DNA from: Rhodobacterales bacterium
Lineage (GTDB): Bacteria; Pseudomonadota; Alphaproteobacteria; Rhodobacterales; Rhodobacteraceae
Length of the DNA stretch: 64,000 nucleotides
Assembly (NCBI GenBank): GCA_026400355.1
Contig: JAPLPE010000020.1
Span: 1 to 64,000, forward strand
Direction of reading: 5' to 3'
Shown here: positions 8,629 to 17,645 of the stretch, one piece after another
How the letters are laid out: each line of letters starts with the position of its first letter
Numbering within the stretch: position 1 is the stretch's first letter
Made by a program: the position numbers and the translations under genes
Notes under the pieces: generated by a model
Database searches by the model: none
What the model was told of the DNA's origin: nothing
Seen by the model: the letters and a program-made list of their open reading frames with translations, nothing else

Positions 8629-9699
8629 ATGGCACTTCCCGTTTCACAACAAGCAAAATACTGGGGCCTCGCCGCAGCACTGCTGTTTTTTGCCCTATGG
8701 TTCCTTGGCGATGTCATGCTGCCATTCGTCATGGGCGGGGCGATGGCCTATCTCTTTGACCCAATCGTGGACCGAATGGAACGGGCGGGGCTGACACGGC
8801 CGATGGCGGTTACCGTGATCTCGCTGGCGGTGACTTTAACCTTTGTCCTTCTGATCTTGCTGGTGATTCCTTTGCTAGTGGAGCAGACGCGCGACCTGAT
8901 CAACGCCGCCCCGGAAATCTTCAAGCAATTGCAGACCTGGCTGACAACGCGCTTTCCGGAACTTATGGATTCCGACAGCATAGTGCGTCGGCAGTTGTTA
9001 AAGATCGGCGAAGCTATTCAGGCCAGGGGCGGCGAACTCGTGAACGGGGTCGTGACATCGGCCATGAGTGTGATCAGTGTCGTGCTTCTTATTGTCATCG
9101 TGCCGGTCGTGACGGTTTACCTGCTCCTTGACTGGGACAAGATGATTGCGAAGCTCGACGACCTCCTGCCGCGGGATCATGCGCCAGCCGTCAGGCAACT
9201 CGCTCGTGAGATCGACGCCACGCTTGCGTCTTTCATCCGCGGTCAGGGTGCGGTCTGCCTTGTTCAGGCCACCTTTTACGGGGTCGGCCTTATGCTTGCC
9301 GGACTTAACTTCGGGTTGCTGGTCGGCGTTTTTGCAGGCGTATTGACCTTTATTCCGTATGTTGGCGCGCTCGTCGGCGGCGGTCTTGCCATCGGGATCG
9401 CGCTGTTCCAGTTTTGGGGCGACTGGGTTTCCGTTGGGATTGTGGCGGGCATTTTTGCGGCCGGTCAAGTCATCGAGGGCAACATCCTGACACCCAAACT
9501 CGTCGGCGGCTCGGTCGGGTTGCATCCGGTATGGCTGATCTTCGCCTTGTCCGTATTTGGATCGCTGTTCGGGTTTGTGGGAATGCTGGTGGCCGTGCCC
9601 GTATCCGCCATGATCGGCGTCTTTGCCCGGTTCCTGCTGAGCAGGTATAAGGACGGAATGCTCTATCGCGGTACCGGAGGCGGTACGGGTCCGACGTGA
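8629..9699 (+). CDS. AI-2E/PerM family membrane permease
   Basis: A 356-residue polytopic inner-membrane protein of the AI-2E (TqsA/PerM/YdiK) family. It has paired N-terminal helices (about 14-40), a helix at about 62-84, a soluble loop (about 85-145), then a helix near 150-172 and a C-terminal set (about 205-330) with GPVLTFIPYVGALVG-like sequence (here GVLTFIPYVGALVGGGLA) and PKLVGGSVGLHPV, both family signatures. Substrates vary and the AI-2 role is shown for only a few members. It ends one base before hdaA, so the four genes to ppx are likely one transcript, a conserved Rhodobacterales arrangement. Confidence 0.88.
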   Translation: MALPVSQQAKYWGLAAALLFFALWFLGDVMLPFVMGGAMAYLFDPIVDRMERAGLTRPMAVTVISLAVTLTFVLLILLVIPLLVEQTRDLINAAPEIFKQLQTWLTTRFPELMDSDSIVRRQLLKIGEAIQARGGELVNGVVTSAMSVISVVLLIVIVPVVTVYLLLDWDKMIAKLDDLLPRDHAPAVRQLAREIDATLASFIRGQGAVCLVQATFYGVGLMLAGLNFGLLVGVFAGVLTFIPYVGALVGGGLAIGIALFQFWGDWVSVGIVAGIFAAGQVIEGNILTPKLVGGSVGLHPVWLIFALSVFGSLFGFVGMLVAVPVSAMIGVFARFLLSRYKDGMLYRGTGGGTGPT

Positions 9700-9700
9700 C

Positions 9701-10378
9701 ATGACAAACCAATTGAGTTTCGACCTTGCGGTCAACGTTTCGCTTGGCGCCGATGACTTCTTTGTTTCGACCGCAAATCAAGATGCCTATTCCATGGTAA
9801 CTGGCTCGATTGAATGGCCATCGGGAAAACTGGTTCTCGTCGGGTCGTCGGGCGCGGGCAAAAGCCATCTTGCGCGCGTGTGGCAGGGTCTTTCTGGCGC
9901 ATTCCTGGTCTCTGCAGCAGATCTGCAGAATGAAGAGACCGTGCCACCGACAACGACTGCGCTCATAATTGAGGACATGGACGAGCTTTCCCAAGATGCT
10001 GAGGAGATCGTTTTTCATTTTCACAACAGGTTGGCCCAAAGCAGCGGCAGACTCCTGATGACTGCACGGCAGGCTCCGTCGCGCTGGCCAATTCTGCTGC
10101 CTGATCTTGCCAGCCGAATGCAGGCCACAACGATTGTTCGCATGAGTGATCCAGACGACCGACTCCTCAGCGCCATCCTGACCAAACTCTTTGCCGATCG
10201 TCAGCTTTCCCCCGCGCCCGAGATCATTTCAATGCTCGTGGCGCGCATTGAACGGTCTTTCGGTGCGGCGGCAGACGTCGTAGCTGCACTCGATTCAGCC
10301 GCGTTGGCCGAAGGTCGTGAAATCAATCGCCCGTTGGTTCGCGACGTGCTGGACAAACTTGCAGATCGGGCGCGATAA
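9701..10378 (+). CDS. hdaA: DnaA-inactivating factor Hda (HdaA)
   Basis: A 225-residue AAA+ protein related to DnaA domain III. The N-terminal QLSFDL (4-9) is the sliding-clamp binding motif of Hda proteins. A Walker A GSSGAGKSH is at about 48-56 and the Walker B-like IIEDMDEL at about 88-95. Hda bound to the DnaN clamp stimulates ATP hydrolysis by DnaA and so limits re-initiation of replication. The DNA-binding domain IV of DnaA is absent, as expected. It follows the permease gene by one base and precedes ppk by 42 bp. Confidence 0.9.
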   Translation: MTNQLSFDLAVNVSLGADDFFVSTANQDAYSMVTGSIEWPSGKLVLVGSSGAGKSHLARVWQGLSGAFLVSAADLQNEETVPPTTTALIIEDMDELSQDAEEIVFHFHNRLAQSSGRLLMTARQAPSRWPILLPDLASRMQATTIVRMSDPDDRLLSAILTKLFADRQLSPAPEIISMLVARIERSFGAAADVVAALDSAALAEGREINRPLVRDVLDKLADRAR

Positions 10379-10420
10379 CCCGTCATAGCCGCGTCACAAA
10401 GATCGGCCAGTAAGAATTTC

Positions 10421-12592
10421 ATGTCAAACGCAGATTTCCTCACCGCCCCGTTCCCCGAACCCCAGTCCGCCGACGGCGACATGACCGGGCCGGGCCGATT
10501 CCATAACAGAGAGCTCAGCTGGCTGGCCTTCAACTGGCGTGTGCTGGAGGAGGCAGAGAACCCGCGCGTTCCGCTTTTGGAACGTCTGCGTTTCCTGTCA
10601 ATTTCGGCAACGAACCTGGACGAGTTCTATTCCGTTCGTGTCGCCGGTTTGAGGGAACTGGCGAGGGCGGGCAACGTGACACCTGCGGCCGACGGGCTGA
10701 CCCCCGCCGAGCAACTGGTGCGGATCGATCAGGAAGCGCGCAGCCTCATGAAGAGGCAACAATCAGTCTATAACACAGTATCTTCCGAGATGAAGGCGGA
10801 GCGGATTGCGATCCTCACGCTCACAGAAGTACCCGAGGAAGACCGACCCTTTCTGCAAGATCTATTCCTGAATGGTGTTTTCCCGGTGCTATCGCCCTTG
10901 GCGATCGATCCGGCGCATCCCTTTCCCTTCATACCAAATGAAGGATTCGCTCTGGGACTTGAGCTGGAGCGTATTTCGGACAAACGCCCGCTCAAGGCAC
11001 TTTTGCCGGTGCCCCATCAGATCGACCGTTTCATCCCGTTGCCGACGACGGAAGGGCACAGGTTCCTGCCACTGGAAGAGCTGATCCTAATGTTTCTGGA
11101 CAGGCTGTTTCCAGGTTACCGGCTCAAGGGCAATTGCGCGTTCCGCGTGTTGCGCGACAGCGATCTGGAAGTCGAAGAAGAAGCTGAAGATTTGGTTCGG
11201 GAATTCGAAACGGCCCTCAAGCGGCGTCGACGCGGTGAGGTCGTGCGGATGAAGATGTCAGCCGGGGCTCCGGCATCTTTACGTAGCCTGATCATGGACG
11301 AGTTGCACGTTCAGGCCGAAGAAGTCGTCGAGGTTCATGGTCTGGTGGGGATCGGTGACCTAAAGGAACTGGTCCTTGATTCAAGGCCCGATTTGCTTTG
11401 GCCGACTTTCACACCACGGGTGCCGGAACGGGTCACCGACCACGACGGCGACATGTTCGCAGCCATCCGGCACAAAGACATGCTGCTGCATCACCCCTAT
11501 GAAACATTCGACATGGTAATCCGCTTCCTGCAACAGGCTGCGCTTGACCCCGATGTCGTGGCAATCAAGCAGACGCTCTACCGCACGTCGCGTAATTCCC
11601 CGATCGTTGATGCCCTCTGCGAGGCGGCAGAGGCCGGGAAGTCGGTGACCGCGCTTGTCGAACTCAAGGCTCGCTTTGATGAGGCTGCCAATATTCGGCA
11701 GTCCCGGCGGCTTGAGCGGGCGGGGGCGCATGTCGTCTATGGCTTCACGCAGTTGAAGACGCACGCCAAGATGAGCGTAGTGGTTCGCCGAGAAGGCGAC
11801 AAGCTGGTGACCTATTCGCATTTCGGCACGGGCAACTACCACCCGATCACGGCACGCATTTACACCGACCTTTCGCTCTTTACCTGTGACGCAGGGCTGG
11901 GTCGGGATGCGACGAAGGTCTTCAACTATATCGGTGGCTATGCCCAGCCCGAGGGACTTGAGAACCTTGCGATCTCGCCGATCAGCCTCAAGGCGCGGCT
12001 TCTTGAACTGATGGCAAAGGAGGCAGACCACGCCCGCGCAGGACGCCCGGCCGAGATCTGGGCCAAGATGAATTCCCTGATCGAAGAGGATGTCATCGAC
12101 GCACTTTATGCCGCCAGTCAAGCGGGGGTAAAGATCAGTCTGGTCATCCGCGGTATTTGTGGCTTGCGGCCCGGGATAAAGGGTTTGAGCGAGAATATCC
12201 GGGTCAAGTCGATCGTCGGACGGTTTCTGGAACACAGCCGGATTGTGTGCTTTGGAAGTGGCCACGCATTGCCGTCCCTCAAGGCGCGCGTCTACATCAG
12301 TTCTGCGGATTGGATGGGCCGCAACCTGACAAGACGCGTAGAAACGCTAGTCGAGGTCAATAACCCGACGGTGAAGGCACAAATCGTGGATCAGATCATG
12401 GCGGCAAACCTGGCCGATGTGGCGCAGACTTGGATTATGGGCCCGGATGGCCGATTTACACGGGCCGACTTGCCGGCTGATGGGAGTTTCGCGTTCAACT
12501 GCCATCGTTTCTTCATGGAGAATCCGTCACTCTCCGGGCGTGGATCTGCCGGTGCGGCAGACGTGGTGCAACTGACCCATACCCATGACTGA
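10421..12592 (+). CDS. ppk: Polyphosphate kinase 1
   Basis: A 723-residue cytoplasmic enzyme that reversibly polymerises ATP gamma-phosphate into polyphosphate. It has the four PPK1 domains: the N domain opens with [16 protein letters not shown] (about 29-44), and the first phospholipase-D-like catalytic domain contains [15 protein letters not shown] and [13 protein letters not shown], with the autophosphorylated His in the latter (about residue 447). This is followed by HFGTGNYH. The second catalytic domain has [11 protein letters not shown] and [14 protein letters not shown]. Length and order are standard. ppx, its degradative partner, is next in the same transcript. Confidence 0.96.
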   Translation: MSNADFLTAPFPEPQSADGDMTGPGRFHNRELSWLAFNWRVLEEAENPRVPLLERLRFLSISATNLDEFYSVRVAGLRELARAGNVTPAADGLTPAEQLVRIDQEARSLMKRQQSVYNTVSSEMKAERIAILTLTEVPEEDRPFLQDLFLNGVFPVLSPLAIDPAHPFPFIPNEGFALGLELERISDKRPLKALLPVPHQIDRFIPLPTTEGHRFLPLEELILMFLDRLFPGYRLKGNCAFRVLRDSDLEVEEEAEDLVREFETALKRRRRGEVVRMKMSAGAPASLRSLIMDELHVQAEEVVEVHGLVGIGDLKELVLDSRPDLLWPTFTPRVPERVTDHDGDMFAAIRHKDMLLHHPYETFDMVIRFLQQAALDPDVVAIKQTLYRTSRNSPIVDALCEAAEAGKSVTALVELKARFDEAANIRQSRRLERAGAHVVYGFTQLKTHAKMSVVVRREGDKLVTYSHFGTGNYHPITARIYTDLSLFTCDAGLGRDATKVFNYIGGYAQPEGLENLAISPISLKARLLELMAKEADHARAGRPAEIWAKMNSLIEEDVIDALYAASQAGVKISLVIRGICGLRPGIKGLSENIRVKSIVGRFLEHSRIVCFGSGHALPSLKARVYISSADWMGRNLTRRVETLVEVNNPTVKAQIVDQIMAANLADVAQTWIMGPDGRFTRADLPADGSFAFNCHRFFMENPSLSGRGSAGAADVVQLTHTHD

Positions 12593-12670
12593 CAGTCGCA
12601 GGTGAGCGGGGATCCGTTGACAGACACCGTTGCGGCTCGCATCCTTGCTCGTGCGCGCAAGGGGGATGCC

Positions 12671-14236
12671 ATGGACGGAACGAAAGATCCGGCTGCGGAT
12701 GACTGGGGTTTTTTCGGACCGAGAGTTTTCGGCGAAAGCCAGAGCCTGTCCGATACGGCAGCCCGGGCACTTTCGCGGGTTGGCGTGGTTGATGTTGGTT
12801 CGAACTCTGTCCGCCTAGTTGTGTTCGACGGCGCGGCCCGCAGCCCCGCCTATTTCTACAACGAAAAGATCATGTGCGCCTTGGGTGCGGGGCTGTCGGA
12901 AACCGGCCGACTGAACCCTGAAGGACGGATGCGTGCGCTAGCGGCCTTGCGGCGGTTCGCCGCTTTGGCGCGAGGGATGAGTATTCCTCCGTTGACTGCT
13001 GTTGCAACCGCCGCGGTACGGGAGGCCATCGACGGACCCGAGTTCTGTGAGGAGGTGCTGCACGAGACAGGTGTCGTCCTGCACGTCATTACAGGTGAAG
13101 AAGAGGCTCGGCTGTCGGCGCAAGGTGTCCTCCTGGGTTGGCCGGGAAGCTATGGGCTGGTTTGCGACGTAGGCGGATCGTCGATGGAACTGGCAGATCT
13201 TGCAGATGGAAAGGTCGGTCGACGGGTAACATCACCCCTCGGTCCGCTCAAGTTGAAGGAAATCAAAGGCGGTCAGAAAGCACTGACGGCCCACATCGCC
13301 AAGGTCATCGCTGACCTGCATGACGAGATGGAACATGAAACCGGAATGCGCCTTTTCCTTGTCGGAGGTTCGTGGCGGGCGATTGCACGGATCGACATGG
13401 AGCGGCGTGACTATCCGCTGACTGTACTGCACGAATACCGGATGACGGCCGAGAATGTCTCGTTGACACGGGAATACATTGGCACGGCGGATCTGGCCGC
13501 GCTAAAGTCCAAATGTGCGATTTCGGAGGACCGTATGGTACTGGTCCCTATCGCTGTACAAGTGCTGGATGAGCTTGTCCGAGTGTTCGAGCCCAAGGAC
13601 ATTGCCGTTTCGTCCTACGGCATCCGCGAGGGGATGCTTTATGAACAAATGCCCCCCGCCCTGCGTGAACGTGACCCGTTGATCGAGGCTTGCCGCTTTG
13701 CCGAGGCCAAGGATGCCCGCCTGCCGGGGTTTGGTAATGTGCTCTACGACTTTGTCCTTCCTCTCTTTCCTAATGCGGATTGGCAGCGCAGGCGCATTAT
13801 CCGAGCAGCCTGCCTTTTACATGATGTCAGCTGGCGCGCGCATCCGGATTACCGGGCGGAGGTTTGTTTCGATAACGCAACGCGGGCCAATCTGGGCGGT
13901 CTGAAGCATGTCGAGCGTGTCTTTCTGGGTATGGCACTGCTGCACCGATATTCGAGCCGCCGCGAAAGCAGCCGATACGAGAAGCTGTTCAGTTTCCTGA
14001 CCGAAGAAGAAACACGCGAGGCCGAGGTGCTTGGTCGCGCGATGCGGCTTGGCGCAATGCTATGGCTTGGCGCACATGATGCGCCCGGGTCGTTCAAGTG
14101 GAAGCCTCAAAAGAAGCAGCTGCAACTCATTCTCCAAGGACGAGCACGGCCGCTGTTCGGAGAAGTGGCACAAGCCCGGCTGAACAATTTGGCAACGGCA
14201 ATGGGTGCGACGGCAACCGTGACGATTGTAGATTGA
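12671..14236 (+). CDS. ppx: Exopolyphosphatase / guanosine pentaphosphate phosphatase family (Ppx/GppA)
   Basis: A 521-residue ASKHA-fold enzyme. The phosphate-binding loops are VVDVGSNSVRLVVFDG (about 39-54), the central GEEEARLSAQGVLLGW (about 142-157) and DVGGSSMEL (about 166-174), with an HD-like C-terminal extension (about 330-500). It releases terminal phosphate from polyphosphate and may act on pppGpp. ATG at 12671 has AAGGGGG 5 bases upstream and is preferred; a GTG at 12602 would add 23 residues. Last gene of the permease-hdaA-ppk-ppx set, convergent with the next gene 12 bp away. Confidence 0.93.
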   Translation: MDGTKDPAADDWGFFGPRVFGESQSLSDTAARALSRVGVVDVGSNSVRLVVFDGAARSPAYFYNEKIMCALGAGLSETGRLNPEGRMRALAALRRFAALARGMSIPPLTAVATAAVREAIDGPEFCEEVLHETGVVLHVITGEEEARLSAQGVLLGWPGSYGLVCDVGGSSMELADLADGKVGRRVTSPLGPLKLKEIKGGQKALTAHIAKVIADLHDEMEHETGMRLFLVGGSWRAIARIDMERRDYPLTVLHEYRMTAENVSLTREYIGTADLAALKSKCAISEDRMVLVPIAVQVLDELVRVFEPKDIAVSSYGIREGMLYEQMPPALRERDPLIEACRFAEAKDARLPGFGNVLYDFVLPLFPNADWQRRRIIRAACLLHDVSWRAHPDYRAEVCFDNATRANLGGLKHVERVFLGMALLHRYSSRRESSRYEKLFSFLTEEETREAEVLGRAMRLGAMLWLGAHDAPGSFKWKPQKKQLQLILQGRARPLFGEVAQARLNNLATAMGATATVTIVD

Positions 14237-14248
14237 CGAACGATTTCG

Positions 14249-14650
14249 TCAAAGGTCTACGCCATCTATCGGCTCTTCGGGTGTTGCGACAAACGGAGGA
14301 GCGTCTGGCTTGCGCCTGATGATGATGTCGCCGTTTTCGAGTATCTCAGGCATATCATAATTGCTCACGTCATCGATCTTCTCGAAAAGCGCGACCAGCG
14401 CCTCTCCCATCTGATCTGATAGCAAGCGTAGCATTGGTTCCAGTTGCTGCTGCAGTTCTTCAGCCCGATCGCTCAGGTCCTTGATGGTCGGTTCGATCTG
14501 GCTCTGTAGGCCGCGCAGAAACAGTTCGGCACCTTGTTGCATCAGGTCGTAGCCGGGACTGGATCCATCTGTCTGCGAATCTTGACCCTGCGCAAGAGCG
14601 GGCCCGGCGATCAAGCAATAACACAGTGCGAGGGGCGAAATCCGAATCAT
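14249..14650 (-). CDS. Secreted coiled-coil hypothetical protein
   Basis: About 133 residues with a Sec signal peptide (hydrophobic 3-19, cleavage after ALA) and a mature part rich in Gln/Glu/Leu (QSQIEPTIKDLSDRAEELQQ, about 55-74) that predicts amphipathic helix or short coiled coil. It ends with an acidic tail. This resembles a periplasmic protein seen in Rhodobacteraceae next to polyphosphate or nuclease genes, but I cannot name a family or role. The start at 14650 puts the signal peptide at the N terminus; no strong ribosome site is seen close to it. Confidence 0.7.
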   Translation of the reverse strand: MIRISPLALCYCLIAGPALAQGQDSQTDGSSPGYDLMQQGAELFLRGLQSQIEPTIKDLSDRAEELQQQLEPMLRLLSDQMGEALVALFEKIDDVSNYDMPEILENGDIIIRRKPDAPPFVATPEEPIDGVDL

Positions 14651-14687
14651 GGCTCGAACATAGTAGCTCCCCTTCTGATTCCCAAGA

Positions 14688-15716
14688 TCAGAAGAAATCA
14701 AAGTCCAGTGTTACCGGAAAATGGTCGGAAGCCGTGAGCAACGCATGCCTTAGAACGGGCTTCTCATAGCAAGCGGGATCGTCGAATGGGTGCCAGATAT
14801 GCCAGCGCGGCTTTGTACCCGCGATGTCGGGCGAAACCATGATGTAGTCGAGGAGTGCCGAAAGATACCGTCCGTCCGGCGGCAGGCGGAAACGTGCTGT
14901 CGAGGGTGCGGCTACAACGCGGCGGGACAGGACCTGATGTGCATGCGGATCATGCAAACGGATGGCCCGATCCTCGCCAAGGACGATCTCGATGCCGGAC
15001 CGGTTGAAGAGCTTCTCGTATTCATCGAGGCCAGGGCCGTCGTTGAAATCCCCTAGAACGATCAGCGGCTCTCCTGCAGCCAGGTGTTCATCGACACGCG
15101 CCCGCAGCCAGATGCATTGTGCGAGTTGTTTTCTGCGGTTCTCGATCGACAAGCGGACGATCTCGGCCTCGGACCTTGCACCATGGGGCGCCTTTGATTT
15201 GGCGTGGACACCAATCAACCGGAATGACTTGCCCGCGACTGGGGATACCGCGACCTCAAGCGGCGGTTTGGACCATGTGACATGATCAGGCGGCCCTTCG
15301 ACATCAGGATCAAGTCGGAACGTCCCATCAAATCGCGGCGACCGCCCGTCATGACGTTTCTGAATCCTGACCCCGACAGGATCATGGCGCACGGTCATAA
15401 GGTCTGGATCGTAAAGCAAGGCGATTTCCTGCTGGGTATCCGTGGGAAAGCCGATCAGGGCCTTCGTGGCCCGCAAATGAAAACGGCAGGCAAAGCTTTC
15501 AAGGGCGTGTGCAGCATTGCGCTGACGGCTTTGATCGGGGGCTTCGATGATCATCCAGGCATCCGCGTCGACGGCCTTGAAGACCCGCCCTATCGCTTCA
15601 GTCTGGTCGGCCCGTGTGATGTCCCGACGACCAGACCATGTGTTATCGTTGATCAGATGGCCTGCATCGTCGAACAGAGTGTCAAACCATTCGACGTTAT
15701 AGGTTGCAATCCGCAT
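14688..15716 (-). CDS. Endonuclease/exonuclease/phosphatase family protein
   Basis: A 342-residue cytoplasmic protein with the EEP fold. Its metal-binding N terminus is RIATYNVEWF (2-11), the central motif is LIVLGDFNDGPGLDEY (about 215-230; the Asp and Asn of GDFN are catalytic), and the final SDHFPVTLDF (about 330-340) carries the catalytic Asp-His pair. The substrate (DNA, phosphoinositide-like lipid or other phosphodiester) cannot be told. The start overlaps the stop of the upstream djlA-like gene as TGATG, so the two are co-translated. Confidence 0.88.
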   Translation of the reverse strand: MRIATYNVEWFDTLFDDAGHLINDNTWSGRRDITRADQTEAIGRVFKAVDADAWMIIEAPDQSRQRNAAHALESFACRFHLRATKALIGFPTDTQQEIALLYDPDLMTVRHDPVGVRIQKRHDGRSPRFDGTFRLDPDVEGPPDHVTWSKPPLEVAVSPVAGKSFRLIGVHAKSKAPHGARSEAEIVRLSIENRRKQLAQCIWLRARVDEHLAAGEPLIVLGDFNDGPGLDEYEKLFNRSGIEIVLGEDRAIRLHDPHAHQVLSRRVVAAPSTARFRLPPDGRYLSALLDYIMVSPDIAGTKPRWHIWHPFDDPACYEKPVLRHALLTASDHFPVTLDFDFF

Positions 15717-16396
15717 CAGGCCCGCGCGCGGTCGATCCGCTCCATCGCGCCATTGATAAGGATCAAGCGCTTCTCGGCCAATCGGACGGCCTCTTCCGGG
15801 ACTCCGCGGGCAGTCAGACGATCTGGATGGGATTCGCGCACAAGCGAACGCCAGGCCGCACGCACGACGTCGTAACTTGCATCGGGATTGACGCCAAGCA
15901 CGTCATACGGGTCAAGCTCTGCGTCTGGGACGAACTGCGCACGTATCCGGCTGAAGAGGCGTTCGTCAAAGCCGAATATCTCAGCCACACGGTTCAAAAA
16001 GGCATTCTCACCGGGGTGATAATCCCCATCAGCAACGGCGATGTGAAAAAGCCCCTCAAGCAGGTCGCTGAGAACGGCGGCATCTTCGGCGAACATCCTT
16101 TTGACCTTATGGGCGTAATCCTCAAACCCGGCGATGTCCTGCCGGGCGAGATTATAGACACGGGCTGCATTAGCCTCTTCCTCTGGCGGGATATTGAATA
16201 TTTCGCGGAAGGCGGTGACTTCGTTTCGGGTCACTTGGCCATCTGCCTTGGCGATCTTAGCGCCAAGCCCGATCACGGCAATGGCAAATGCCACTGTTTT
16301 GTCGGGCTGGCCGCGCAGATGGTCGAACATCGCAGAAAGCCCTTCGCTATTGCGAAGGGAGGCAAGCGCGTCGGCGATGCGGGACCAGATCGACAT
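15716..16396 (-). CDS. djlA: DjlA-like TerB/J-domain co-chaperone
   Basis: A 226-residue protein with an N-terminal TerB-like helical domain (about 20-135, AFAIAVIGLGAKIAKADGQVT then FHIAVADGDYHPGE) and a C-terminal J domain (about 160-225). The J-domain HPD is present in ESHPDRL (about 190-196), so it should stimulate a DnaK ATPase. E. coli DjlA has an N-terminal membrane helix, which is not evident here, so this is the soluble alphaproteobacterial form. It is upstream of and coupled to the EEP gene. Confidence 0.9.
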   Translation of the reverse strand: MSIWSRIADALASLRNSEGLSAMFDHLRGQPDKTVAFAIAVIGLGAKIAKADGQVTRNEVTAFREIFNIPPEEEANAARVYNLARQDIAGFEDYAHKVKRMFAEDAAVLSDLLEGLFHIAVADGDYHPGENAFLNRVAEIFGFDERLFSRIRAQFVPDAELDPYDVLGVNPDASYDVVRAAWRSLVRESHPDRLTARGVPEEAVRLAEKRLILINGAMERIDRARA

Positions 16397-16400
16397 GCAA

Positions 16401-16910
16401 TCAGTCTATCAGCGGATGCGGCGGCGCGGCGAGACGTTTTTGCATGAGGATGAGGTCAATCCAGCGGTCGAACTTCCAACCGACCGAGGGAAGATACCCC
16501 ACCTCGACAAACCCCAAGGCGACATGGAAGGCTAGTCCTGAGGTGTTTTCGGCGCTAACCGCAGCGATCATGGACCCTATGCGGGCAGCCTGCGCATGGT
16601 CCAGGATCGCGGTCATGAGGGCCCGCCCGATCCCACGACCGATCGCGTCAGGATGAAGGAGGATCGTGTGTTCGGCACTACGAGCGTAGCCAAGGCCGCC
16701 GCGGAATTGGAAATACCGGGCAAAGCCAAGGAGGCGGTCGCCGTCGTCCCAGACAAAGAAGGCATGGGGGGCTGCGGTCATGGTCGCGATCTCGGCGTCA
16801 GACCTTTCGACCGGGTTGAAGGTGACGGTCGTGTTGCGGATGTAAGGATTCCAGATGGCCCCGATTGCGGTGGCGTCCCCTGGTCGGGCTGGGCGGATCA
16901 ACCGAGCCAC
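16401..16910 (-). CDS. GNAT N-acetyltransferase, phosphinothricin acetyltransferase-like
   Basis: 169 residues beginning ARLIRPARPGDATAIGAIWN, the typical start of the phosphinothricin/methionine-sulfone acetyltransferase group. The acetyl-CoA loop is HPDAIGRGIGRALM (about 89-102). GFVEVGYLPSVGWKFDRW near the C terminus is also typical. Likely acetylates a small amine. The start is GTG at 16908-16910, overlapping the stop of the upstream VOC gene by 13 bp; upstream codons in this frame lie inside that gene. Confidence 0.85.
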   Translation of the reverse strand: MARLIRPARPGDATAIGAIWNPYIRNTTVTFNPVERSDAEIATMTAAPHAFFVWDDGDRLLGFARYFQFRGGLGYARSAEHTILLHPDAIGRGIGRALMTAILDHAQAARIGSMIAAVSAENTSGLAFHVALGFVEVGYLPSVGWKFDRWIDLILMQKRLAAPPHPLID

Positions 16911-17509
16911 CGTTCGCCCGCTGGCGTTGCAAACGCCGCGCGGAGGGTCGGTATGCCGGACTGGATGAACTTGACGTGGGGATCCGTCAGCCCCGCACTG
17001 AGGACGTTGGCAAGGATCGCTGCCTTTGGGTGATGAATCTCCAGTCGGGTCAGGCGCAACCCGCTTTCGGGCAGGCGCATCGAGGGATGCGTTCCGGCAG
17101 ACCATTGGATGAGCGTGGGAAATCCACCTTGCATGGGTAGGCTGCCATCAGGAGGCACGGCGATGATCCAGGCCAGATCGCCCCGCGAGAGGGCGACAGG
17201 TTCGCCGACCGGCTCTGGTGCCGTCTGAATCGCGTTGTAAAGATTGTCAGTCCGGACGATCCAGTTGCCCAGGGAGGGGGCAGTGCTTTGGTCAAGGCCG
17301 AACCAGCGGGGATGCGCGGGCGACGGCTTTGACGGATCGGGGGCAATGACCTCAAGGTAGAGGCCGGGGCCCAAGCCCAAAAGGCGATTGTGGGTACCAT
17401 ATCGCGTGTGTTGACCACCGGGAAGGAGAGTCACGCCGAGGGAGGCTTCGGTCCAGGCGACACCTTCTTCGAGGCTGGGACATGTGACGGCGAGGTGGTC
17501 GAGTTCCAT
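16898..17509 (-). CDS. VOC superfamily (glyoxalase-like domain) protein
   Basis: 203 residues with a vicinal-oxygen-chelate start, ELDHLAVTCPSLEEGVAWTEASLG, and GTHNRLLGLGPGLYLEVIAPD (about 40-60), matching the glyoxalase-like domain group of unknown substrate. The second half is less conserved. Although it sits just after mcm, it is longer than and different from methylmalonyl-CoA epimerase (about 135 residues), so I do not assign that role. The start ATG at 17509 matches the family; a longer in-frame extension crosses the repeat upstream. Confidence 0.75.
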   Translation of the reverse strand: MELDHLAVTCPSLEEGVAWTEASLGVTLLPGGQHTRYGTHNRLLGLGPGLYLEVIAPDPSKPSPAHPRWFGLDQSTAPSLGNWIVRTDNLYNAIQTAPEPVGEPVALSRGDLAWIIAVPPDGSLPMQGGFPTLIQWSAGTHPSMRLPESGLRLTRLEIHHPKAAILANVLSAGLTDPHVKFIQSGIPTLRAAFATPAGERWLG

Positions 17510-17537
17510 GGGCCTGTTTCCTGACCCGGGCAGCACA

Positions 17538-17605
17538 GGGGGCTCTGCCTCCGGCTGCGCGAAGGGCGCAGATGCCCCCGGGATGCTTGGAACCAGAAGA
17601 AAGGG
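17538..17605. repeat. Dispersed intergenic hairpin repeat, copy 1
   Basis: Nested stems GGGGGC (17538-17543) / GCCCCC (17574-17579) and CTGCGC (17555-17560) / GCGCAG (17566-17571) are followed by GGATGCTTGGAACCAGAAGA. The pattern GGGCTCTGCC then CCCGGRAT then GAACCAGA also occurs at 27719-27765, and this kind of element is common between genes in Rhodobacteraceae. It lies after mcm on the minus strand and may end or stabilise its transcript. Confidence 0.55.
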
Positions 17606-17645
17606 TAAGAAAGAGGAAGGCAAGGGGGCTACGGCACCTGCCCAT

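Noticed and set aside
16898-17509. VOC protein next to mcm as methylmalonyl-CoA epimerase
   Set aside because: It is about 70 residues too long and lacks the epimerase motif pattern; it matches the broader glyoxalase-like group, and a real epimerase is expected elsewhere.
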